Shown piece by piece: positions 14,013-23,003 of a stretch of DNA of 64,000 bases. Under the pieces are notes generated by a model. The model saw only the letters and a program-made list of their open reading frames with translations, did not search any database and was not told the DNA's origin. Source of the stretch: a virus; IMG/VR virus record IMGVR_UViG_3300036770_007547, positions 1 through 64,000 of that record, one strand, 5' to 3'. Every line of letters starts with the position of its first letter. Position 1 is the stretch's first letter. The position numbers and the translations under genes are program-made.

Positions 14013-15289
14013 TGGAACTGCTCCTCTTCGGTACTGCCCTTGAGAGCTTGTGTGCTGGCATTGGCTTCGATGGTGGTGGTCACGCGATCAAAATAACCGG
14101 TACCTACTTCCCTTTGATGCCGTACAGCTTCAAAACCACGACTCGCATCCGCGAACTCACGCTCTTGTAGCTCCACGAAAGCAGACATGCCGTTCCTAGC
14201 ATAACCATGAGCAAGATCAAACATGCCATGATTAAGAGCATGGAATCCAGCAAGTGTGATGAATTGAAAACGGTAACCCATTGCTCCAAGTTCACGTTGG
14301 AAACGACCAATTGTGTCTGCATCTAGGTTTTTCCTCCAGTTGAATGATGGTGAGCAGTTGTAGGCCAGCATCTTGTTGGGATAATGCCGGTGGATGCCTT
14401 CGGCGAACCTACGGGCAAAATCAAGATCTGGAGTTCCAGTCTCGCACCATATGAGATCGGCGTAGGGCGCATAGGCCAGGCCTCGGGCCAAGGCTTGATC
14501 AAAACCTTTGCGGGTGCGATAGAATCCTTCTACCGTCCTCTCGCCTGTAAGAAAATCTTGATCGCGTGGATCAATATCTGAGGTAACAAGATCAGCAGCC
14601 TCAGCGTCAGTTCTAGCAAGGAGAATGGTAGGCACACCCAAAACATCAGCCGCGAGTCTCGCAGCCGTGAGCTTATTGATGGCTTCTTGTGTTGGTACAA
14701 GGACTTTCCCTCCCATGTGTCCGCATTTCTTGACCGAGGCCAATTGGTCCTCGAAGTGTACTCCCGAAGCTCCGGCTCGGATCATGGCCTTCATGAGTTC
14801 AAAAGCATTGAGCACACCACCAAAGCCAGCTTCGGCGTCGGCCACGATGGGAGCGAAGAAATCGTGATCGTTTTTATCTTCCATCCATTGGATCTGATCC
14901 GCACGTTCGAATGTGTGATTGATGCGGCGCACCACTGCGGGCACTGAATCCGCTGGATACAGGCTTTGATCTGGATACATCTCCCCGGCCAAGTTGGCGT
15001 CCGCAGCCACTTGCCACCCACTCAGATAGATGGCTTGGAGCCCTGCTTTGACTTGTTGCAGGGCCTGCATGCCCGTCAATGCACCCAGAGTGTTGATGTA
15101 ATCGTTTTCATTGAGCAGTCGCCAGAGTTTCTTGGCACCATTCGTGGCTCGAGTATGCACTTCGGGTTCGGATCCGCGCAGTCGTATCACGTCTTCGGCG
15201 CTGTATTCTCGTCTCACGCCTTGCCATCTCGGATCGCTGGACCACTGCTGTTGTAATTCGTATATTTGTGCCTGTTTGGTGTGATGCAT
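14009..15289 (-). CDS. aceA: Isocitrate lyase
   Basis: 426 residues, full length for the bacterial enzyme. The catalytic loop KKCGH is intact with Cys189, and [18 protein letters not shown] reads like a genuine isocitrate lyase rather than methylisocitrate lyase. Other signature stretches include [12 protein letters not shown] and [12 protein letters not shown]. It splits isocitrate to glyoxylate and succinate, the first glyoxylate-shunt step. No malate synthase is visible here. A late box lies 24 nt upstream, with a ribosome binding site near GGGG. As a phage metabolic gene this is unusual. Confidence 0.97.
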   Translation of the reverse strand: MHHTKQAQIYELQQQWSSDPRWQGVRREYSAEDVIRLRGSEPEVHTRATNGAKKLWRLLNENDYINTLGALTGMQALQQVKAGLQAIYLSGWQVAADANLAGEMYPDQSLYPADSVPAVVRRINHTFERADQIQWMEDKNDHDFFAPIVADAEAGFGGVLNAFELMKAMIRAGASGVHFEDQLASVKKCGHMGGKVLVPTQEAINKLTAARLAADVLGVPTILLARTDAEAADLVTSDIDPRDQDFLTGERTVEGFYRTRKGFDQALARGLAYAPYADLIWCETGTPDLDFARRFAEGIHRHYPNKMLAYNCSPSFNWRKNLDADTIGRFQRELGAMGYRFQFITLAGFHALNHGMFDLAHGYARNGMSAFVELQEREFADASRGFEAVRHQREVGTGYFDRVTTTIEANASTQALKGSTEEEQFH

Positions 15290-15311
15290 GTTCGTCCCCT
15301 AAATTTTGCAT

Positions 15312-15319
15312 CTATTTAT
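15312..15319 (-). promoter_or_regulatory. Late promoter box ATAAATAG for aceA
   Basis: TAAATA on the minus strand about 24 nt upstream of the aceA ATG; faces the plus-strand late box at 15347. Confidence 0.5.
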
Positions 15320-15346
15320 TTTTATGCAATGCAAAAAAAATTATTT

Positions 15347-15354
15347 CATAAATA
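15347..15354 (+). promoter_or_regulatory. Late promoter box CATAAATA
   Basis: Seven of eight matches to TATAAATA, 25 nt before the ATG at 15379, with TAGGAG between. Confidence 0.6.
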
Positions 15355-15378
15355 GCTGCACTATAGGAGATACTCAAC

Positions 15379-15708
15379 ATGGAATTAGCTCTGGGACTGA
15401 TTGCTATCATCGCAATAGGAACCATCATTTGGTTCAATCGTGGAACCAAAAATCTTGATGTCAACGCCGACGGCAAGGTCGATCTCGCAGACGCCAAGGC
15501 TGCTGTGACCAACACTGTGCAAGGTGTAAAAGACGCTGCCGATCTCAACAAGGATGGCAAAGTCGATGCCGCTGATGTCAAGGTAGCTACCAAGGCTGTC
15601 AAGAGCACTGCTGCTGGTGCTGCTGGTGCTGCCAAGCGCACCGTGACACGCGCCAAAAAAGCCGTGGTCGCAAAAACCAATAAATCTGCTACGAAAAAAT
15701 CATCCTAG
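15379..15708 (+). CDS. Membrane-anchored protein with two calcium-type loops and basic tail
   Basis: 109 residues in three parts: an N-terminal membrane helix (ALGLIAIIAIGTIIWF), two tandem DxNxDGKVDxxD loops (DVNADGKVDLAD and DLNKDGKVDAAD) of EF-hand or dockerin type, and an Ala/Lys-rich tail like histone H1 (AAKRTVTRAKKAVV). The loops should bind calcium; the tail could bind DNA. GGAG precedes the ATG. A late-promoter box suggests a virion or late role. Confidence 0.75.
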   Translation: MELALGLIAIIAIGTIIWFNRGTKNLDVNADGKVDLADAKAAVTNTVQGVKDAADLNKDGKVDAADVKVATKAVKSTAAGAAGAAKRTVTRAKKAVVAKTNKSATKKSS

Positions 15709-15979
15709 TCAGGCCCACTGAATCGATGCCGGCCAACAGCATGTAGTTGGCCAGCATCCCAAAACTTTGCCGGGTCCAAGCGGCCCAGGCATAGATCGCA
15801 CAACCCAAAATAAAGAACGGATATATCAATATCAGCGGAGGGTTGGGCACGGTGGCCGCCATCCACAAACTGCAACCGATACTCAAGGCCCAGGCCAATG
15901 CTTCTAGCACGAATCTCAATGGATAACTGCGGAAGTCTTGTTTGATCCATGCAAACGTGGGTCGCAACAAATCTATCAC
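15689..15979 (-). CDS. Small multi-span membrane protein
   Basis: 96 residues from a GTG start overlapping the UV endonuclease stop (GTGA), with GGGAG upstream. Two clear membrane helices (LRFVLEALAWALSIGCSLW; LILIYPFFILGCAIYAWAAW) and a third weaker one with MLLAGIDSVGLTRM. Resembles small conserved membrane proteins I recall from T4-like cyanophages. The 3' end overlaps the convergent plus gene by 20 bp. Confidence 0.7.
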   Translation of the reverse strand: MIDLLRPTFAWIKQDFRSYPLRFVLEALAWALSIGCSLWMAATVPNPPLILIYPFFILGCAIYAWAAWTRQSFGMLANYMLLAGIDSVGLTRMIFS

Positions 15980-17001
15980 AACACATACTCCCGAGCAAAC
16001 GAATGGCTGGCTAGGTTCTTGCCTTTGCTTTCGCACATGATGTCAAACTCTGTGGAAAAAGTGGCTGCCCACTCATTGACTGCACGATTCCAGTAGAAAT
16101 CGCTGTGTGCTCGAAGTTTGCCTTTCTTGTAGCCCCGGGCCAACAGATCAGTCAAGTCCGGAGCAACATCTACATCGTGCCCGACCAGTATGTCCTCACG
16201 GCTGACACTGTAATGTATGACCGGGCGACGCAGACCACGCCAACTGTCACGAACTTTTTTGACACGGTCATCCTGGGCACTGATGTATTCCCCGGTCTTG
16301 ATCCAGTGGTGATGTATGTCTAACACCAGAGCGAGATGGTCTGCCAGTTCGAGGCTGGCGTCGAGTCCCCAGGACATTTCGTCGTTTTCGATGGTGATAC
16401 AATTTCGCGCCTCTGGTGAGAGACGCCCAAGTGTGTGGATGATACCGGCTGGACCTTTTCGACCCGAGATGTGGACGTTGATTTTAAAGTCCTGGAAGGT
16501 ACGTCCATAACCCATCCAGCGGGCCATATCTGCATGATATTCAAACTCCTCTATGCTTCTATTTACGATGTCTTCGCTTTCGCTGGCCAGAACACAGAAC
16601 TGTCCGGGATGGAAGCTGAGCCTTACACCCAAGCGACGAGCAGCTTCGCCGATGGGCGCAAATATACGCTCGCAATGGTCCTGGATCTCCCGGCGCTGCC
16701 ACCACTCGCGCCAGCTGGGCTCGGTGTAGCCCTGCAACATCTCTGAACCCAGGCGTACCATCCGCAGTTCCGGCTCCAGAGCGCCCACGGTCTCGACCAT
16801 GCGCAAGGCCGCAGCGGCATTGTGGTTCATGATGTCCCACTGGCGTTGTTCGGCTTCCTCGGGGTGCTCGCGCAGCCAGCGCATGGTGGTTGATCTACCA
16901 TTGAGTTCACGGTTGGAGGCATTCACTTTCATGCCCCCGCATTCCGAGGGATCAGTGAGCCATTTGCATGCGAAACCGATGCGAGAGTGTGTAGTAGTCA
17001 T
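15976..17001 (-). CDS. uvdE: UV damage endonuclease (UvdE/UvsE family)
   Basis: 341 residues with the TIM-barrel signature of UVDE: RIGFACKWL at the N-terminus, LSFHPGQFCVLAS, and later ENDEMSWG, DIHHHW and AHSDFYW metal-binding motifs. It nicks DNA 5' to UV photoproducts. Its promoter (TTGCAA, 17 bp, TACAAT) places the start site exactly on the ATG, so translation is probably leaderless. Confidence 0.93.
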   Translation of the reverse strand: MTTTHSRIGFACKWLTDPSECGGMKVNASNRELNGRSTTMRWLREHPEEAEQRQWDIMNHNAAAALRMVETVGALEPELRMVRLGSEMLQGYTEPSWREWWQRREIQDHCERIFAPIGEAARRLGVRLSFHPGQFCVLASESEDIVNRSIEEFEYHADMARWMGYGRTFQDFKINVHISGRKGPAGIIHTLGRLSPEARNCITIENDEMSWGLDASLELADHLALVLDIHHHWIKTGEYISAQDDRVKKVRDSWRGLRRPVIHYSVSREDILVGHDVDVAPDLTDLLARGYKKGKLRAHSDFYWNRAVNEWAATFSTEFDIMCESKGKNLASHSFAREYVL

Positions 17002-17007
17002 ACCAGT

Positions 17008-17036
17008 ATTGTAACACGGGCATGATTATGTTGCAA
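17008..17036 (-). promoter_or_regulatory. Sigma70-type promoter, leaderless
   Basis: TTGCAA, 17 bp, TACAAT, then 6 nt to the uvdE ATG at 17001. Confidence 0.55.
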
Positions 17037-17046
17037 CAGCAAACGG

Positions 17047-17391
17047 TCAGCGATTGAATCCGGCCGTTTCCCGTTCTATGTCGTTGTGATCAAACTCGGC
17101 CCAGTAAAGCTCGAAAGCAATGGTATCCTCTAGTGCTTCGAACTGATGGTACTCTCCGGGTGCCACTTTGGTATACTGCCCCGGATGCAAAATGGTTTCA
17201 TCCACGAGATCATAGTCCTTTTTCCAGACTCGCACCAACAAGCGACCAGATTCTACGAAAAATCCGTTCCATTTATGGCGATGGCAGTGCTTGCTACACA
17301 CACCGCCTTGTCGAGCTTCGATCCTATGGAATTCCAATACTCCATTGGCTTCCAAGAGTTCGGTATTTCCCCATACTTTTCCTGCCAGCAT
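17047..17391 (-). CDS. Cupin-domain protein
   Basis: 114 residues, a single cupin barrel. Motif 1 is HCHRHKWNGFFVESG (metal-binding His pair) and motif 2 is YTKVAPGEYHQFEAL. Small cupins act as sugar isomerases, epimerases or dioxygenases; the sugar-enzyme neighbourhood makes a sugar role plausible. GGAG precedes the ATG. Confidence 0.8.
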   Translation of the reverse strand: MLAGKVWGNTELLEANGVLEFHRIEARQGGVCSKHCHRHKWNGFFVESGRLLVRVWKKDYDLVDETILHPGQYTKVAPGEYHQFEALEDTIAFELYWAEFDHNDIERETAGFNR

Positions 17392-17392
17392 T

Positions 17393-17962
17393 TTATTCTC
17401 CAGTTGATGATGACAAGAGACTCAGTACATTGTTCATGTTGTCACAGGTCACATTTGGTAAATCGGTATAGCTCTTGTCGGGTGTTTTGACAGCATCGAT
17501 GATGACCCACTGTACATCGGGATAGTCAACCATGACACGTCGTATCAGCCCCAGGCGATTCCTGAGACGATGTGCTTCAAATCTATCTTCCATGGGTGGT
17601 GGTAAACTGAGATCCCAGCCCAACATCAGTATCAGATCCGAAGATGGAGCCGCTAGATGCAAGCTCACTATGTCTTCGATGCCCAACACATATTCTTGAT
17701 AATCACCCTCGTAGAGACTGACACCACTGGGCCTTCCCAGGCTTTGAAAATGCTTGCGAGGCATGTAAAAATTGCACTGATCCTGGAAGCGTCGCTTCAA
17801 CAGTTCTTGACAGCGTGACATCTCGTAACAGATCACGTTGTCGGTGCCACAGGCACGCCAACTTTGCCAACTGCCCCAGAAAGGTCCGATGTCGTGCAGG
17901 GGCTTGAGATCCGTGCCCAGTCCTGGATCATAGTCGGCGGTGACCACCCAGTTCACTCTCAT
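17393..17962 (-). CDS. Conserved T4-like phage protein, unknown function
   Basis: 189 residues from MRVNWVVTADYDPG. The pattern of WGSWQSWRACGTDNVICYE, then a basic segment ending CNFYMPRKH, is one I recall from a conserved cyanophage protein beside tail-fibre genes. A central LILMLGWDLS segment is hydrophobic. Start overlaps the fibre gene stop (ATGA). Possibly a fibre accessory. Confidence 0.75.
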   Translation of the reverse strand: MRVNWVVTADYDPGLGTDLKPLHDIGPFWGSWQSWRACGTDNVICYEMSRCQELLKRRFQDQCNFYMPRKHFQSLGRPSGVSLYEGDYQEYVLGIEDIVSLHLAAPSSDLILMLGWDLSLPPPMEDRFEAHRLRNRLGLIRRVMVDYPDVQWVIIDAVKTPDKSYTDLPNVTCDNMNNVLSLLSSSTGE

Positions 17963-19038
17963 GATTGGGGTACCGCCATCAGTGCTTGCCATCTCGCGGC
18001 TCCCAAACACACCCATGCAAACGGTGTGTTTGGTTTGGGATCGCTGTTGAACATGATGTCACCACGTGTGCCGCTGTGTCCGGGCACTGTGGAACTGTGT
18101 CCCACTTTCCAGCGATCGATCCTGAGCGCCGGCATCGAAACCAAGTTGTTTTCATCGATCACGATCACTGGCTGTCGGTTCACTCCCAGGGCCAGTCGCT
18201 GTCGACGGCTGGTGCCAACAAACGCTGTCTCTTTGTCGTGTTTGCCGATGGACAACGATATTTCTTCGTCCCAGACACTGAGCGCTGAATCAGGATCGCT
18301 GGTGTTGACACCTATGCGTTTTTGTCTCACTGATAGAGTGTCAAAAAAGTCTCCGCGTCCCGACACTGTGATGTTCTGCAACACTCCCAGTTTTTGTATA
18401 TTGGTGACAGTGACATCGGGATTGAGACGATTGCCCATGATCAACGGAAACCCATTGATGTCCACGTTGCCAAATTCGATGCCCTGCGTCTTGGCCAGAT
18501 CCAAGACTTGTTGCACCAATGTGTCACGCCACTCTTGGGTGATACGTGACATGGTGGCATCCGCCATCTGTTCGCGCAACTGTTGCCAGGCCGGCGCATC
18601 AGTGTTGATGGTGTTTTTTACCACGAGATCTTGTACAGTGGTGGTGCCTTGTAACTCGGTGTCGTGTTCCACGGCCAGGGAGTGCGCCATGAGTGGATTG
18701 TTGACCAAAGTCACTTCATCGGTGACAGTGATCTGATTGGCCGTGGATTGATCGTGTATGCCGTTGGTGCGGAATCCTTCAAGGATGCGGGCATGATAAC
18801 GATCGATGGCCGCATCTAGATTGTTGAGCACCAATTGATTGACATCTACAGTGTTCAAGAGATCGGTGATTTTCTGGGAAAAATTCTGGGACACCAAGGT
18901 CTCGATTTTTTCCATCCACTCAGGATCCATGGCAAGATCGTTGATGAAATCGATCACGTGTTGCTGTACCATGGAATCCACGGCACGGGTTATCTGTTGC
19001 TGCAACAGTGCCGTGAGTTGATCGGGTTGTTTATCCAT
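17959..19038 (-). CDS. Tail fibre-like structural protein
   Basis: 359 residues. The first 90 are helical and could trimerise (LLQQQITRAVDSMVQQHV). The rest is beta-repetitive, with VTDEVTLVNNPLMAHSL and the RIGVNTSDPDSALSVWDE repeat that typifies the distal part of phage fibres, ending in a Trp-rich cap. Role inferred from sequence style and neighbours; the exact fibre gene equivalent is unclear. Confidence 0.75.
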   Translation of the reverse strand: MDKQPDQLTALLQQQITRAVDSMVQQHVIDFINDLAMDPEWMEKIETLVSQNFSQKITDLLNTVDVNQLVLNNLDAAIDRYHARILEGFRTNGIHDQSTANQITVTDEVTLVNNPLMAHSLAVEHDTELQGTTTVQDLVVKNTINTDAPAWQQLREQMADATMSRITQEWRDTLVQQVLDLAKTQGIEFGNVDINGFPLIMGNRLNPDVTVTNIQKLGVLQNITVSGRGDFFDTLSVRQKRIGVNTSDPDSALSVWDEEISLSIGKHDKETAFVGTSRRQRLALGVNRQPVIVIDENNLVSMPALRIDRWKVGHSSTVPGHSGTRGDIMFNSDPKPNTPFAWVCLGAARWQALMAVPQS

Positions 19039-19945
19039 GTTCTCTCCAAAGATCCAAGGTCACACAGTGGGGGCCACCGCCCAAAGTGCGGCAATGTCGC
19101 ATGGGTGTAAGGATCACATCAAACCCATGGGCTTCGAGTTGCCGTGCCAGCGGCACCTGTATGCTGTCCATGATCACTGTGCGGGCATCGATGCTGAACA
19201 CGTTCATGCCCACCCAAGCACTGCAATAAGGATAGTGGTGGAATTCTCTTGATTGGATGTCATCGACCCAGATCTTGTCCCAGTTTTTCAACACCGATGG
19301 TAGATTGTGTTCGTTGACGCGACTGGCATTGAGCATGACCACGCCCTCGCGCAAGGCCAGTATGGTGCTGTCGATGTGTACACCTTGATAGAAGTCACAC
19401 GCATGTATTCGTTTGTGCGGAAAGGTTTCCTGCAACCAAGTTATGGCAGCATCGTTGCCACTGCGGCTGCGGAGCACCAACCAATCATCGTTGAGACGGC
19501 ACACATTGGCAGCATCTAAACAAAGACCTTGATCTCGGGGCATGGTGATCAATGGTGCTGTAAGGAGAAATCTGTGTAGATTGTGTATTTCTTGATCACG
19601 GCAAGGATACATCATGGCCACATCTACCACGGTGGTATCGGCCACCAGTACTCGATCTCGCGGACAATAGTTGTACATGCCATCGGTGAGAGAAAAATCT
19701 TGGGGTTCGGGGCGATGCACTCGCACACCAGCATCGATCAACAACTTACAAAAAACCTCTAGATCTTGATTGGCTTCGTCTACGATCCAAGACGGTACCG
19801 GTCCCGATGGCACCGGGGCGTCGATCCATGATGTGAGTTCGGATTCACGAGAAAAAACTGGATCATGCTTGGGCCAATGGCTGCCCCAGGCCGAACCCAC
19901 TATGACTTCTCGCAGTTTGTCCCATTCGTTGCTGCTGGATATCAT
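19031..19945 (-). CDS. Amidinotransferase (glycine/inosamine amidinotransferase-like)
   Basis: 304 residues from MISSSNEWDKLREVIVGSA, the characteristic opening of the L-arginine amidinotransferase family. The catalytic His lies in GVHIDSTILAL and the catalytic Cys in LGGGPHCVT. It would move an amidino group from arginine to an amine such as glycine or an aminosugar. Start is coupled to the upstream oxygenase (ATGA), so the two probably act together on a metabolite or glycan. Confidence 0.88.
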   Translation of the reverse strand: MISSSNEWDKLREVIVGSAWGSHWPKHDPVFSRESELTSWIDAPVPSGPVPSWIVDEANQDLEVFCKLLIDAGVRVHRPEPQDFSLTDGMYNYCPRDRVLVADTTVVDVAMMYPCRDQEIHNLHRFLLTAPLITMPRDQGLCLDAANVCRLNDDWLVLRSRSGNDAAITWLQETFPHKRIHACDFYQGVHIDSTILALREGVVMLNASRVNEHNLPSVLKNWDKIWVDDIQSREFHHYPYCSAWVGMNVFSIDARTVIMDSIQVPLARQLEAHGFDVILTPMRHCRTLGGGPHCVTLDLWREHG

Positions 19946-20475
19946 ACATTCTCCCGTGATATCACACCGGTGATCTGGAGGGTATAACGATGTGTGCGCC
20001 CCAGGTTGGCTGCGAGATGCGGTGTGCTTCCGTGCCAGTACACCCCATCTCCGGCCTGCCAACCAGTGATGGGAGTGCCGTCTATTTCAAAATAATGACC
20101 GCTCTGCCAGGGTTCCATGAACAACACATATCTCCGTATGGTGTTTGTGTCTGACACATCATAGATGTTGCGAAACTTGCTGTAGGTGTCGCTGTGTTCG
20201 GGCAGAACATCTCCAGATCTCATGCGATACAGAGACCAGCTCCAGTGTCGCATGGGTATCTGTTCCCGTATCTGTTGCATCCAGCTTGGTTCACTGCGGC
20301 GCATGTCGTAGAGATCTCCAGTGAACCGGGTCTGGGTGAACCCCAGCCCCCGCCATTCGAGTGTGTCACTGGGGTTGTTGAATTCTTCGTGATCATACTC
20401 AAGCTCGCGATGGCTCAGTGCCCAGACCGGATCTAGATAGATCCTACCAAACTCAGCTTGCTCGGGTATTACCAT
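19942..20475 (-). CDS. Aspartyl/asparaginyl beta-hydroxylase-like 2OG oxygenase
   Basis: 177 residues. HxD in LPEHSDTY near residue 94, a distal His in STPHLAANLGRTHRYTLQI, and Arg for 2-oxoglutarate following it. The family hydroxylates Asp/Asn side chains or small molecules. It overlaps the sugar dehydrogenase upstream by 23 bp and the amidinotransferase downstream by 4. Confidence 0.78.
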   Translation of the reverse strand: MVIPEQAEFGRIYLDPVWALSHRELEYDHEEFNNPSDTLEWRGLGFTQTRFTGDLYDMRRSEPSWMQQIREQIPMRHWSWSLYRMRSGDVLPEHSDTYSKFRNIYDVSDTNTIRRYVLFMEPWQSGHYFEIDGTPITGWQAGDGVYWHGSTPHLAANLGRTHRYTLQITGVISRENV

Positions 20476-21694
20476 AATGGATCACTGTCATGCCCGGCAT
20501 GTCGGGCATCTGGCGCCAGGGATCAACGATCACCGAGCCTGGCAAAAATTCAAAGTAGTTGCGATCTTCGCCTTGCTCGCCGGTATAACCATATGTGATG
20601 TTGCGATTGTGCGCCATCAGGATCACTGCGGGTTTGGTAAATGTGGACATCACGCCAGTGTCATCGTCGGCCAAGGGATCTACATAGAACACCCCACGCC
20701 CGTGACGCTCTACATAATGTCCCACCAAAGTGGAATATGATCCGATGCAATAGGGAACATCGGGCTTGTAGGCCTTGCCATGTATCACGATGGGCAGATT
20801 GCCGTTTTCTTCGCTGGTGCGCACCAAGAAGTTGGCAAGATTCTGGGCTTGTATCTCTCGGGCATGCATGATGGTGTCAAACATGTCATAACCGAGATCG
20901 TATTCTTTGGCCAGCCAGCGCAGAGCGATGTTGTCCCGGGGATGGCATGCACCAGCATCACCCATGCCTGCGGTCATGTACTTGGGTCCCATGATACGCA
21001 TGGTGCTCTGGGCCAAGGCGTCTGTGACAACATCTACATTGATGTTGCCGATCCTCATGGCAAAGTCCTGGATCATGTTGACGATGCCCACCTTGGCCGA
21101 AATGAATGTGTTGTAGAAGATCTTGATGGCTTCGCACTCGTCCCAGGTTCCTGTCACGTATCTAGGATCGTTTTGCATGAGCGGCTGATAGATGTCGATG
21201 AGTTCCTGCATTTCGGCAGGGTCACCGCTTTCGCTGCCGATCATCACCATCTCAGGGTTGACCATGTCCCACTTCACTGATCCCATGGCGATGAGATAGG
21301 GATTGTACAGGAACTGATGCTTTTTGTTCAACAACGATGCAAAATGCCGGCGTGTGGTGCCAGGTAGCACCGTGGAAATCAACACCACTCGCTTGGGCGA
21401 GTCTGCGTATTGATTCACTGCCACCAGACTGTCTTTCACGGCCTGATGGCCAAAATCTCTTGGTTCCATGTGGCTACTGGGCACACTGCCATCATAGCCT
21501 TGTTCGTGTGGAGTGGGCACAGCGATGAAGATCCAATCACTTTCTCTCACAGTTTCTTCGATGCTACAAACCTTGACCGATTCGCTGCTGCGTGGGTAAA
21601 TATCGTACCCGCGCACAGTATACTGTTCTGCGAACACTTCGGCGCAATCCAGGCCAAGTTTACCAAGACCGATAAATCCAATATTTTTAGACAT
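20453..21694 (-). CDS. ugd: UDP-glucose/GDP-mannose 6-dehydrogenase family protein
   Basis: 413 residues. NAD-binding GFIGLGKLGLD at the N-terminus, the STVLPGTTRRH segment, and the catalytic Cys in GDAGACHPRDN. Family enzymes oxidise a nucleotide sugar to the uronic acid. This implies a role in modifying host surface glycans or a virion glycan. AAGGA precedes the ATG; the start overlaps that of the divergent plus gene (CATG). Confidence 0.9.
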   Translation of the reverse strand: MSKNIGFIGLGKLGLDCAEVFAEQYTVRGYDIYPRSSESVKVCSIEETVRESDWIFIAVPTPHEQGYDGSVPSSHMEPRDFGHQAVKDSLVAVNQYADSPKRVVLISTVLPGTTRRHFASLLNKKHQFLYNPYLIAMGSVKWDMVNPEMVMIGSESGDPAEMQELIDIYQPLMQNDPRYVTGTWDECEAIKIFYNTFISAKVGIVNMIQDFAMRIGNINVDVVTDALAQSTMRIMGPKYMTAGMGDAGACHPRDNIALRWLAKEYDLGYDMFDTIMHAREIQAQNLANFLVRTSEENGNLPIVIHGKAYKPDVPYCIGSYSTLVGHYVERHGRGVFYVDPLADDDTGVMSTFTKPAVILMAHNRNITYGYTGEQGEDRNYFEFLPGSVIVDPWRQMPDMPGMTVIHYGNTRAS

Positions 21695-23003
21695 GAATAT
21701 TCCTTTTGATGAAATCTATAACTTTCTCAATCGTATCACACATGATGACACAATAATTTATCGCTTTTTTCCGCATGGCAGCAAAAAACTACTGGACCTG
21801 GGAGAGCTGTGTGACAGCGGGCGAGATTGGACCGATTGGAACGACAGCCGATTCATGATCATGCACGATCAAGAGCCCTTGGATTTCGATGCTCATGCAC
21901 CCGACCACATCATCTCGGTGTTGCCCCAGTGGTTGCATCGACATGTGCCGGCCCTGGGATGGTACGGCGAAAATCAAAGATTCATCAGCGAGATCGCGCA
22001 ATACAATCTCGCCGCACTGTGCTTTTTGGTCACCAGCGATGTCAATTTGATCTGTCACAGCGAAAAGAACAGCCAGCATGTGCGACGGTATCGAAACATT
22101 GGACTCGAACCAGTGTACTATTGGAGCCATGCCATGATCGCTAGAGACTGGTATCGCTATGCCTGGCACGATCCTGCACTGCAATATCACGAACCGTATC
22201 AGCGCGATTTCTTGATCTACAATCGTGCTTGGTCGGGTAGCCGAGAATATCGCCTCAAGTTCGCAGATCTCGTGATAGAGTCGGGCTTGGTCAGCACCTC
22301 GCACATGGGATTCGCGCCCACTGATCAAGGTGGCAGCTATCTCGATCACCGATTCCACAATCATGATTTCAAGCCCACCAATGATCTCACAGTGTTGCCG
22401 TTGAATACCAGCACCCCGGATCACAGTGCCACATATGACTGGCGCGACTATCAACGCTGTTGGTGGGAGGTGGTGTTGGAAACTTTGTTTGATGATCCTC
22501 GTCATCATCTCACCGAAAAGATCTTGCGACCCATAGCCTGTGGCAAACCATTTATACTGGCTGCCACCCCGGGCAGTCTCGGATATCTAAGAGAGTATGG
22601 GTTCAAGACCTTTGACGGAATCATCGACGAGGGCTATGACAGCATCGTTGATCCTTTGTCGAGACTGCATGCCATCATCAAAACCATGAAAAGCATACAG
22701 AGCTGGGATCAACAGCAACGCAGCTACTATCATGGACGCCTGCAAGAAATATGCGCCCACAACAAAGAACTGTTTTTCAGTGATCGATTTTATCAGCATG
22801 TGTTGGGCGAATTCAAGCACAACTATGATGTTGCCGTTACAGTCAGCCGGCAACATCACCGAGGTCAGCGTTGGAAGATGGCGAGACGGTGGCTTTCAAG
22901 CCACCACCAGCACCGTCTTCGATTGGTCAGCGACAACGAACGCCGCACGCGAGACGACATCAAGAATTTGTTGCTGCGGTGCCATCACCGCGGCGATCAA
23001 TGA
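21693..23003 (+). CDS. Glycosyltransferase-like protein (TEK family), copy 1
   Basis: 436 residues. The C-terminal domain has HHLTEKILRPIACGKPFILAA, then GSLGYLREYGFKTFDG and DEGYDSI, the same layout as genes at 48631 and 51154. The TEK motif with following Ala/Pro-rich helix resembles fucosyltransferase-type GT-B domains. The last 60 or so residues are unusually His/Arg-rich and may be an extension or a reading-frame artefact. A GATAAAT box lies 16 nt upstream. Sugar donor unknown. Confidence 0.75.
   Translation: MNIPFDEIYNFLNRITHDDTIIYRFFPHGSKKLLDLGELCDSGRDWTDWNDSRFMIMHDQEPLDFDAHAPDHIISVLPQWLHRHVPALGWYGENQRFISEIAQYNLAALCFLVTSDVNLICHSEKNSQHVRRYRNIGLEPVYYWSHAMIARDWYRYAWHDPALQYHEPYQRDFLIYNRAWSGSREYRLKFADLVIESGLVSTSHMGFAPTDQGGSYLDHRFHNHDFKPTNDLTVLPLNTSTPDHSATYDWRDYQRCWWEVVLETLFDDPRHHLTEKILRPIACGKPFILAATPGSLGYLREYGFKTFDGIIDEGYDSIVDPLSRLHAIIKTMKSIQSWDQQQRSYYHGRLQEICAHNKELFFSDRFYQHVLGEFKHNYDVAVTVSRQHHRGQRWKMARRWLSSHHQHRLRLVSDNERRTRDDIKNLLLRCHHRGDQ

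Noticed and set aside
17864-18736. 290-residue plus-strand frame
   Set aside because: Antisense to the fibre-like gene; Ser/Cys-rich composition of a shadow frame and no ribosome binding site.
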